Of a stretch of 14,840 bases of DNA, positions 1-6,685 are shown piece after piece (the stretch's first letter is position 1; each line of letters starts with the position of its first letter). Source of the DNA: Paenibacillus sp. (GTDB taxonomy: Bacteria; Bacillota; Bacilli; Paenibacillales; NBRC-103111); contig JARBUQ010000037.1 in NCBI GenBank assembly GCA_029239545.1, positions 1 through 14,840 on the forward strand, written 5' to 3'. The notes beneath the pieces were generated by a model. That model searched no databases. It was given only the letters and a program-made list of their open reading frames with translations, and was not told the DNA's origin. Both the position numbers and the translations under genes were made by a program.

Positions 1-486
1 GTCAATATGGTTCGTGGCTGGTGGGGGTATGAACCTATTCTGTTCATGCAGGAGCAAGCGTATTTCCGGACGATCGTCGTACTTTCAGGTATCTGGAAGG
101 AGGTTGGATGGGGAACGATCATCTATCTGGCCGCAATCACCGGCATTAACCCGAACCTATATGAAGCAGCCGTTATGGATGGAGCCAACCGATGGAAGCA
201 GACGCTGTACATCACGCTGCCTACCTTGTTCCCGACAATTCTGGTTCTGTTCTTGCTTAACATTGGCAACTTCCTGGAGCTTGGCTTTGATCAGATTTAT
301 AATCTGTTGACGCCGATGACGTATTCGGTAGGCGATATCATTGAGACCTACGTGTATCGAGCGGGGGTACTTCAGGGCCAATACAGTGTGACGACAGCCA
401 TTGGGTTATTTCAGTCGGTAATTGGCTTCACGCTGCTGTGGATATTCAATCGGCTGGCACGAAAAACAGAACAGGGGTTGTGGTAA
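1..486 (+). CDS. ABC sugar transporter permease, LplB/MalF-like (CUT1), 5' end missing
   Basis: Inner-membrane permease subunit of a carbohydrate ABC importer. The reading frame is open from base 1 and the visible 161 codons match only the C-terminal half of the roughly 300-residue LplB family, so the true start lies upstream; the ATG at 7 is internal. The diagnostic EAA loop, which docks on the ATPase, is clear: YEAAVMDGANRW followed by a TLP element, around bases 160-225. Hydrophobic segments lie on either side (IIYLAAITGI before, FPTILVLFLLNIG after), and the family-typical tail (TYVYRAGVLQGQ, then a last membrane helix near IGFTLLWIF) follows. Its TAA stop overlaps the next permease start by one base (TAATG), so the two should be translationally coupled. 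Pectic oligosaccharides as substrate are inferred from the neighbouring enzymes only. Confidence 0.93.
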   Translation, partial: VNMVRGWWGYEPILFMQEQAYFRTIVVLSGIWKEVGWGTIIYLAAITGINPNLYEAAVMDGANRWKQTLYITLPTLFPTILVLFLLNIGNFLELGFDQIYNLLTPMTYSVGDIIETYVYRAGVLQGQYSVTTAIGLFQSVIGFTLLWIFNRLARKTEQGLW

Positions 487-1355
487 TGAAGATAACCTAT
501 GGAGAAAAGCTATTCCAGATCTTCAACTATGTCATCTTAGCAGCAGCCGCAGCTACGATGCTAATGCCGCTAGTGCAGCTGCTGGCTGTATCGTTCAGCT
601 CGCCTATTGCAGCCGATTCTAAGCAGGTATTCCTGCTTCCTGTTGAGTTTACGACGGCATCGTGGGTGCACATCCTACAGAACAAGGGTCTATGGACCTC
701 GTTTGGTATCACCGTCTATATTACGGTGGCGGGGACGCTGCTCAGCATGCTATTCTCATTGCTGACGGCCTATCCGTTGTCTCGTAAGGAGTTTCTCGTT
801 CGTAAGCCGATCATGCTCGGAATTATTATTACGATGATTTTTAACGCTCCGATGATCCCGTTCTTCCTTACCGTCCGTGAGTTGGGTCTGATGAATTCGC
901 TATGGTCGCTGATCCTGCCCGGATTGATTGGCACGTTCAATATGATCATCATCCGGACCTTCTTTCAAGGTATTCCGGGGGAGCTAGACGACTCGGCGCG
1001 AATTGACGGCTGCAGCGATGCCGGGATTTTGTTCCGCATTTACCTGCCTTTATCTAAGCCGGTGCTCGCGACGGTCAGCTTGTTTTATGCGGTAGGCTAT
1101 TGGAATACGTTTCAGCGGGCGGTGCTGTTCATTCGCGATCCGAACAAATGGCCGCTGCAAATGAAGCTTCGCGCTTATCTGACATCGCCGGAGGAACTTG
1201 CCGCAGTCAATCTTCTTTTGGGTGATTATGCTTTCAATACAACCACGCTGAAAGCGGCAACGATTCTATTCGCCACAGTTCCGATTCTCCTGGTGTATCC
1301 TTATTTGCAAAAGTATTTTGTCAAAGGTGCTATGCTTGGCTCACTTAAGGAGTAG
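486..1355 (+). CDS. ABC sugar transporter permease, YtcP/MalG-like (CUT1)
   Basis: Second membrane subunit of the importer, 289 residues, the normal length for the LplC/YtcP branch. I start it at ATG 486 (MKITYGEKLFQ), which overlaps the previous stop as TAATG and has AGGGG at 473-477, eight bases upstream. An in-frame ATG at 438 would lie inside the upstream gene and add a polar stretch before the first membrane helix. Hydrophobic helices follow from about residue 15. The EAA-type loop (GELDDSARIDGCSDAGILFR, then YLPLSKP) sits near residue 165-195, placed as in MalG-like proteins, and the C-terminus LGSLKE is typical of this family. It should form a heterodimer with the upstream permease. 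No ATPase gene lies beside it, as is usual for this type, in which a shared MsmX-like ATPase serves several importers. Confidence 0.95.
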   Translation: MKITYGEKLFQIFNYVILAAAAATMLMPLVQLLAVSFSSPIAADSKQVFLLPVEFTTASWVHILQNKGLWTSFGITVYITVAGTLLSMLFSLLTAYPLSRKEFLVRKPIMLGIIITMIFNAPMIPFFLTVRELGLMNSLWSLILPGLIGTFNMIIIRTFFQGIPGELDDSARIDGCSDAGILFRIYLPLSKPVLATVSLFYAVGYWNTFQRAVLFIRDPNKWPLQMKLRAYLTSPEELAAVNLLLGDYAFNTTTLKAATILFATVPILLVYPYLQKYFVKGAMLGSLKE

Positions 1356-1445
1356 TCGAGCTTTAAAACAAGAGTGATACATGATAAGAAGTTGTTGATG
1401 ACATGATTGAACAATAGATTTGAACAAAAAAGGGAGGATTAACAA

Positions 1446-2990
1446 ATGAAGAAACGATTATTAGGGAAACCGGCAGCCATGTCTGTTTTAGCCGCTCTGC
1501 TGGCGATCACCATACTGTCAGGCTGTACGCAAGCAGGGGAAACCTCTCCAGCCTCAGAGAATAACGGAAAGGACGACAAAGCCGTTCAAGTTAAAGTATT
1601 CAAAAGCCATATGGGCGTTGGTTCCATTCCGGACAGCAGCAACTCGCATGTGAAATATGTTGAAGAGAAGACCGGTGTTGAATATAAGCTGATTACGACC
1701 CCGCCAGGCTCGGAACCGACTGAGTTTCTGAATCTGATGATCGCCTCCAACGATTTGCCGGACATTCTTCGTCCTATTGGGGGCATAGATCAAACATTAA
1801 TTAAGCAGGGAGGCGCATTGCCTTTGGACGATTTGCTTCCCAAATACGCCCCTAACGTTTGGAAGAACGTTCCGAAAGAAGCGTGGGATATTGTGCGTTC
1901 GGCTTCCCCGGACGGCCATATCTATTATGTTCCGAAGGTGTTCCTCGTTCCTGAGCGGGCGCCTATGATCCGCAAGGACTGGCTTGACAAGGTAGGACTT
2001 CCTATGCCGAAGACAGCAGAGGAGTATAAGAACGTCCTGCGGGCGTTCCGCGATAAGGATCCGAACGGCAATGGAATCAAAGACGAGCTGCCGACCTCCG
2101 GACGCGAATTCGGCAAATGGATGGACCACCTGTTCGGGATGCATGGGGTCGCAATGTGGGAAGGCAGCCCGGAGTGGGACGTGTATGATGGGCAGATTCA
2201 GTATGCGGGCATCACCCCGAACATGAAGGCCGCCATCCGCTTTATCCGTGAGCTGTATGTGGAGAAGCTGCTGGACAATGAAACCTTCCTTAATAAAGGA
2301 GAAGTCTGGCAGGCCAAAATCAACAACAATCTGGTCGGCAGCTGGTACCATCTGCCCGCCAATGTTCGTGATCGCTATACCGCAATGCTGAAGGGAGCAC
2401 CCAACGCCTATATCGTCGGTATGCCGATACCTAAGGTAGAAGGCTTCCAAGGCTTCGTAACACAAAAAAGCATGGGAGAGCCGGAATGGATGATTCCTGC
2501 TGCTTCCCAAAAAAATGCGGAAGCTTCTCTAAAACTGTTGGACTTTTTCTATGATAAAAATAACGACGATTTCAGCCGTTTCGGTATTGAGGGGATTCAG
2601 CACCAAGTCGTGAACGGTAAGAAGGTTTTGCTCCCGCCAGAGGATAGCCGGCCGCTTGCGCTCGGTATGCGTAATCTTACGACGAAAGAGGACATGGACA
2701 TCCGTATCAAGGAAACGCTCCCAGAGAATATACAGAAGATGGTCCAGGATATATTCATCGTCAGCACGGCTGATGCACGCCGAATTGCTGGAGACGGCCT
2801 GCCGAATACGGTATATGAAGGCTTTCCAGATGTTCAATCGCACAAGCTTTTTCAGGAGTATTTGACGAAAATCATCATTGGCGACATGCCGATCGAGAAG
2901 TTCGACGAGTTCGTAGACAGATGGAAAAAAGCCGGAGGAGATCAAGTTACCAAGCGTGTTCAGGAGTGGTATGCCAAGGTGAAAAAATAA
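1446..2990 (+). CDS. Extracellular sugar-binding lipoprotein (LipO/YtcQ-type ABC solute receptor)
   Basis: Solute-binding protein of the importer, tethered outside the membrane and delivering oligosaccharide to the permeases. It has 514 residues, normal for the large LipO/AlgQ-like class. The N-terminus is a lipoprotein signal: KKR, a hydrophobic stretch, then lipobox ILSGC with the lipidated Cys at residue 27 and a polar linker after it. Residues 203-214 (DKDPNGNGIKDE) form an EF-hand-like calcium loop characteristic of this class and known to bind calcium in alginate receptors AlgQ1/AlgQ2. Start choice is firm: AGGGAGG at 1431-1437, eight bases before ATG. The 90-base gap from the permease gene holds no convincing promoter or terminator. 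A hairpin follows the stop, often seen where receptor mRNA is kept in excess. The ligand is inferred to be a pectic oligosaccharide from context. Confidence 0.95.
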   Translation: MKKRLLGKPAAMSVLAALLAITILSGCTQAGETSPASENNGKDDKAVQVKVFKSHMGVGSIPDSSNSHVKYVEEKTGVEYKLITTPPGSEPTEFLNLMIASNDLPDILRPIGGIDQTLIKQGGALPLDDLLPKYAPNVWKNVPKEAWDIVRSASPDGHIYYVPKVFLVPERAPMIRKDWLDKVGLPMPKTAEEYKNVLRAFRDKDPNGNGIKDELPTSGREFGKWMDHLFGMHGVAMWEGSPEWDVYDGQIQYAGITPNMKAAIRFIRELYVEKLLDNETFLNKGEVWQAKINNNLVGSWYHLPANVRDRYTAMLKGAPNAYIVGMPIPKVEGFQGFVTQKSMGEPEWMIPAASQKNAEASLKLLDFFYDKNNDDFSRFGIEGIQHQVVNGKKVLLPPEDSRPLALGMRNLTTKEDMDIRIKETLPENIQKMVQDIFIVSTADARRIAGDGLPNTVYEGFPDVQSHKLFQEYLTKIIIGDMPIEKFDEFVDRWKKAGGDQVTKRVQEWYAKVKK

Positions 2991-3029
2991 GCAAACTGCG
3001 GCTCGCCGGCAGATTTTTGCCGGCTTTGC
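2991..3029 (+). terminator. Stem-loop after receptor gene (weak terminator, attenuator or mRNA-stabilising hairpin)
   Basis: Directly after the receptor stop codon, GCCGGCA (3005-3011) pairs perfectly with TGCCGGC (3018-3024) around a 6-base loop. A further 5-bp outer pairing, GCAAA (2991-2995) with TTTGC (3025-3029), is possible across a 9-base left bulge. Only three T follow the inner stem, so this is not a strong intrinsic terminator. Partial termination or protection of the receptor mRNA, leaving less transcript for the enzyme genes, is the more likely role and is inferred. The remaining gap to 3105 holds only the ribosome binding site region of the next gene. Confidence 0.4.
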
Positions 3030-3105
3030 TGCCTCAGCGTGCAGCCCATGCCGCAAAGGGAGCAGCATCCTATACATTTGCGAACGGAAGAGAGGATGTT
3101 CCTAT

Positions 3106-4410
3106 ATGAAAAAAAGATATGCGATCTGTGGAGTAAGCGGACGAGCGCTAGGCATGTTTGCCAAGCCGATCCTGACCACATTCGCCCATAGCTGCGAGTT
3201 GGTCGGTTTGCTTGACCACGACCCAGCGCGCTTCGACCTATACCGCTCGAGGTACCCGGAGCATGCGGATGTGCAGACGTATGGTGAGCTTGAATTCAAC
3301 CGGATGGTTGATGAGACGCGCCCGGATGTCATCATCGTAGCAGGCCGTGACGATACCCACGCTCGATATTTGATTGCCGCACTACAGCGCGATCTCGATG
3401 TCATAACCGAGAAGCCTATGGTCACGACAGGAGAGGACAGCCGTCGTGTCATGGAGGCGGAACGGGCAAGCAAGGGTTCTGTTATTGTTACATTTAATTA
3501 CCGCTATGCTCCGATCCATACAAAAATCAAGGAAATGGTTATGGAAGGCAAGCTGGGACGGATTACATCGATTGATCTGAATTGGTATCTGGATACGTAT
3601 CACGGCTCCAGCTATTTCAAACGGTGGAATCGGGTTCGCGAGCTGTCTGGCGGGTTGTCCATACACAAATGCACCCACCACTTCGATCTGGTTAACTGGT
3701 GGATCAATCAAAAGCCTGTTGAGGTTTTTGCCTACGGGGCCTTGAATTACTACGGCGCTGAAGGGGAAGCGAATCCGAAGAAGGAAGATGGCCGATTCTG
3801 CAGCACCTGTGAGTATACAGAGGATTGCTCCTATTACTCGCGCTGGAATTCACGCAGTAAGAACATCCGTGTGCCAGACGACCATTTAGGCGCGCTCGAG
3901 GCTGTAAAGAAGACGTTTCCCTATTCGGATTATCGTCCCGATCAGTGCATTTTCGATTCGAAGATCGATATTGAGGATACTTATACCGCAACAGTAAAGT
4001 ACAACGGAGGCGCGCTGCTCAGCTATTCCGTCAATTTCTCGCTGCCGTACGAGGGATACCGTCTCGCTATTAATGGGACGAAAGGACGTCTGGAGTCGGT
4101 GGAGTATCATATGCCCGGCAGAACACCGTTCCCTACACCCGTGCAGACGATCGACTATTTCCCATTGTTCGGTTCGAAGGAGACAATCCATGTCGTGCAC
4201 CGGGAGGGCGGCCACGGCGGCGGAGATCCTCTGCTGCTGGAAGACCTGTTTATGGGGGAAGATCCCAGACGACCTTACCGTATCTTATCGGGCTCGGAGG
4301 ATGGGGCTTATTCAGTGGCGACAGGTGAAGCGGTATGGCGCTCCGTGAAAGAGCATCGTCCGATTACGATTGAAGAAATACTAGGCGGTAATGGAGGCAG
4401 AGAGCAATGA
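3106..4410 (+). CDS. Gfo/Idh/MocA family NAD(P)-dependent oxidoreductase
   Basis: Predicted cytoplasmic NAD(P)-dependent sugar or sugar-acid dehydrogenase, 434 residues, slightly longer than the usual 340-400. The N-terminal Rossmann fold begins at residue 4 with the dinucleotide loop CGVSGR (8-13) and carries the family EKP motif at E102-K103-P104, K103 being the usual catalytic lysine. The C-terminal domain holds H187/H191/H192/D194 (IHKCTHHFD) at the position of the family's catalytic histidine. C232, C235, C241 (CSTCEYTEDC) plus C281 could form a metal site; this cysteine set recurs in one subset of the family. Start: ATG 3106 with a GA-rich AGAGG at 3091-3095. Its last four bases (ATGA) overlap the next start, so it is coupled to the GH105-type hydrolase. 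Substrate unknown; a sugar freed from pectin is a reasonable inference. Confidence 0.9.
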   Translation: MKKRYAICGVSGRALGMFAKPILTTFAHSCELVGLLDHDPARFDLYRSRYPEHADVQTYGELEFNRMVDETRPDVIIVAGRDDTHARYLIAALQRDLDVITEKPMVTTGEDSRRVMEAERASKGSVIVTFNYRYAPIHTKIKEMVMEGKLGRITSIDLNWYLDTYHGSSYFKRWNRVRELSGGLSIHKCTHHFDLVNWWINQKPVEVFAYGALNYYGAEGEANPKKEDGRFCSTCEYTEDCSYYSRWNSRSKNIRVPDDHLGALEAVKKTFPYSDYRPDQCIFDSKIDIEDTYTATVKYNGGALLSYSVNFSLPYEGYRLAINGTKGRLESVEYHMPGRTPFPTPVQTIDYFPLFGSKETIHVVHREGGHGGGDPLLLEDLFMGEDPRRPYRILSGSEDGAYSVATGEAVWRSVKEHRPITIEEILGGNGGREQ

Positions 4411-6575
4411 GCGGCCGATATTTTGAACCAATGGAAAGTATGGCTTCACAGACGGATAGCAGCAGTATCCCGCATGTTCTGGCGGCAATTGCACAGCGGT
4501 ATGTCGGCGATCATCCGCCGCATGGTCCTGTTTACCGGGTTACGCGCTCCGGAGATATTCGCAAGCAGCAGGATCATTTATATCAATTTCCAATTGAACG
4601 AATGTTCCCGGATATGGATGAAGGCCAGCGCGTTTACGCTTGGGCGAAGCTGTGGATCGATCAACCGCAGCCGTTTGTCTTCCTGCTTCGCTGCTTCGGT
4701 CCGGTCCGTTTGTATCACAATGGGCAGAAGCGCTTTGGCTCATCAACGGAGGAGGAAGGCGCTGGTGAGCAGGCATTGAAGCTTAAGATCGATCTGACGC
4801 GAGGGTGGAATCACTTTGTGCTGGAGCTGGGCAGGAACGCGCAAGGGAGCTGCGGAGCGGAATTCGGCACAGGCAGCCGCAAAAACAAGCCCTTTCACTT
4901 CCTGACCCCGTCCGAGGAGCGGGAAGGCGAGGAGGGCTGGATATATACAGTTCCGGTGGATATTCCGCTGGAGCCCATACCGGCCATATCCCTTACGGAA
5001 GCATCTACAGGGATGAAGTGGCTGCCCGTGAGGGAGCAGCGGAGTCAGGAAACGGTCTGTATGGAGCAGCTGTACGGACTTCAGCCAGGAATGGAAGCTT
5101 TCGCATGGACGACAGTCATCAACTTGACCGCCTCGATGAAGCGCATAAAGCTGGCTGGTGCCGCCTACGGTCCCTTAAGATTCCTATGGAATGGAAAAGA
5201 ACTGCATAGCGTTCATGAACCGGGGGATTTCTCCCTTGTATTAGACGTTATGCCCGGAAGCAGCGACCTTATCGCACACTGCCTATGTGATGAGCAGGGC
5301 TGGGGCTTCTCCATATGCGAGCTTTCGAGAGAAGCTAGGCTGGCTGCTGCTCGCATAGTGCACGGCTACAAAGGGAAGTGGCTCTTCCTAGGTCCGTTCC
5401 CTGCAGGATCAGCGGTCGATGCCGCCGATTATTTGACGATGGACAGAGTGGCGGCCAGTGGGCAAGAGGCTCTCTTCTGGACGACCGGCCAACGAGGGGG
5501 CCATGTACGGCTCTTTCTCGAGAATGAGCTGTTCGGCCGCTGGAACTATCCGCTTGGCGTCACGCTGAATGGGCTCTTGGAGACGAGCAAGCTGCTGGAG
5601 CGCAGCGACTTGGCCGATTACGTTACGCGGCATGTTGAATTTGCGACAGCGACCTACGATTACTCGAAATGGGATCGGGAGCGCTTCGGCGCGGCCGGTT
5701 TGAATAACCAGCTGTCGCATATCGACAGCCTTGACGATTGCGGCTCCTTCGGCGCTTTGGCTATTCTGGCTGACCGGCTCCGACCGTTGAAGGGTTTGCG
5801 CAAGGTTTCCGACGACATAGCTTACTATATTATGAATGTCCAGGACCGTATGGAAGACGGCGCGTTATATCGCAGGATCGGTGTATCGCCGAGTATGCAC
5901 AACACCATGTGGTGCGATGATATGTATATGAGCGTTCCATTTCTGTGCAGGTATGCCGAGCTTTCCGGTGATCCGCTTTATATGGATGAAGCCGCCCGTC
6001 AGCTTCTGCTGTACAAGAAGTATTTATATATGCCGGCAGAAAAAATGATGTCGCATGTGTACGATGTGAACATCGGCAAGCGTTCTCAGACTTTCTGGGG
6101 CAGGGGGAATGGCTGGGTATTCTTCTCACTGGCCGTGCTGTTAGTCGTGCTGCCGCAGACTCATGAGAGCTACCCGGCTGTGCTTGATTTTTACCGCGAG
6201 TTGGCCGAAGGCTACCTGAGACTGCAGGGTAAACATGGCTTGTGGCATCAGGTACTGACGGATCCCGAGTCTTATGAGGAATCTTCGTGCACCGCGATGT
6301 TCATTTACAGCTTCGCGCTTGGCGTTCGCCACGGCTGGCTGGTTGACCCCGAGCCGTATGTCCATGCGGTGCTGACCGGTTGGCAGGGCCAATGCGAGCG
6401 GGCTATCGACAAGCATGGCAACCTGTACGGCGTCTGCAAAGGCTCCAGTTGGTCTTTTTCCCACGCTTATTATAAGCACGAGCTGGGCTGGAATTTGAAC
6501 GATACGCATGGCATCGGTATCGTGCTGCTCGCCGGCGTCGAGACACAGCGAATGAAAGCGTATTTGGGCACTTAA
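4407..6575 (+). CDS. Multidomain GH105/GH88-type unsaturated uronyl hydrolase with N-terminal beta-sandwich modules
   Basis: Predicted hydrolase removing a 4,5-unsaturated uronic acid from the non-reducing end of lyase-cut pectin fragments. The 722 residues are about twice the length of a lone GH105 domain. The catalytic part runs from about 375 (RWNYPLGV at 378-385) to the end. D443 (SLDDCG) and D504 (MWCDDMYM) align with the two catalytic aspartates of YteR, and WGRGNGW (564-570) is the typical barrel motif. The first 370 residues look like two similar beta-sandwich modules (around 70-200 and 225-310) followed by a WLFLGPF segment (325-331). I know no function for them; carbohydrate binding is a guess. 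No signal peptide, so cytoplasmic. ATG 4407 overlaps the upstream TGA (ATGA), with GGAGG at 4393-4397. Confidence 0.85.
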   Translation: MSGRYFEPMESMASQTDSSSIPHVLAAIAQRYVGDHPPHGPVYRVTRSGDIRKQQDHLYQFPIERMFPDMDEGQRVYAWAKLWIDQPQPFVFLLRCFGPVRLYHNGQKRFGSSTEEEGAGEQALKLKIDLTRGWNHFVLELGRNAQGSCGAEFGTGSRKNKPFHFLTPSEEREGEEGWIYTVPVDIPLEPIPAISLTEASTGMKWLPVREQRSQETVCMEQLYGLQPGMEAFAWTTVINLTASMKRIKLAGAAYGPLRFLWNGKELHSVHEPGDFSLVLDVMPGSSDLIAHCLCDEQGWGFSICELSREARLAAARIVHGYKGKWLFLGPFPAGSAVDAADYLTMDRVAASGQEALFWTTGQRGGHVRLFLENELFGRWNYPLGVTLNGLLETSKLLERSDLADYVTRHVEFATATYDYSKWDRERFGAAGLNNQLSHIDSLDDCGSFGALAILADRLRPLKGLRKVSDDIAYYIMNVQDRMEDGALYRRIGVSPSMHNTMWCDDMYMSVPFLCRYAELSGDPLYMDEAARQLLLYKKYLYMPAEKMMSHVYDVNIGKRSQTFWGRGNGWVFFSLAVLLVVLPQTHESYPAVLDFYRELAEGYLRLQGKHGLWHQVLTDPESYEESSCTAMFIYSFALGVRHGWLVDPEPYVHAVLTGWQGQCERAIDKHGNLYGVCKGSSWSFSHAYYKHELGWNLNDTHGIGIVLLAGVETQRMKAYLGT

Positions 6576-6645
6576 GGCTGAATAGGGTCGGGGAAGTGAG
6601 GACAGGAGATCCGGTTGGAGCGTGTCAGGAGGGGACGGATCACGC

Positions 6646-6651
6646 TATAAT
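6646..6651 (+). promoter_or_regulatory. Candidate -10 box for the AraC regulator gene
   Basis: A perfect TATAAT lies 35 bases before the chosen regulator start, in the 110-base gap after the GH105 gene. The -35 region at 17-18 bp spacing (TGTCAG, 6623-6628) is poor and there is no extended -10 TG. If real, it would be activator-dependent or weak. GATCCG (6608-6613) and CGGATC (6636-6641) form an inverted repeat spanning the spacer and could be an operator, but six-base arms are easily chance. Confidence 0.3.
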
Positions 6652-6667
6652 GAAAAGATCCTAGTAG

Positions 6668-6674
6668 AAGGTGG
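6668..6674 (+). promoter_or_regulatory. Ribosome binding site that decides the regulator start
   Basis: AAGGTGG at 6668-6674 is the only Shine-Dalgarno-like run here. It is 8 bases before GTG 6683 and 11 before ATG 6686. An in-frame GTG at 6671 lies inside it and is therefore unlikely to be the start. Confidence 0.6.
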
Positions 6675-6685
6675 ATATTAACGTG

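Noticed and set aside
438..485. ATG at 438 as start of the second permease
   Set aside because: It would overlap the upstream gene by 49 bases; ATG 486 has coupled TAATG and an AGGGG site.
1356..1445. Promoter between permease and receptor genes
   Set aside because: Best -35/-10 pairs (TTGTTG and TAGATT) match poorly; not supportable.
1797..2510. 237-codon open frame on the minus strand inside the receptor gene
   Set aside because: It lies fully antisense to a well-supported lipoprotein gene, has no ribosome binding site context and no recognisable motifs.
2529..3077. 182-codon minus-strand open frame across the end of the receptor gene
   Set aside because: Antisense shadow, composition-driven, with no protein motifs.
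6553..6566. TGAAAGCGTATTTG resembling a catabolite (cre) site
   Set aside because: It differs from the cre consensus at three conserved positions and lies within coding sequence.
6671..6685. GTG at 6671 as regulator start
   Set aside because: It falls inside the AAGGTGG ribosome site.
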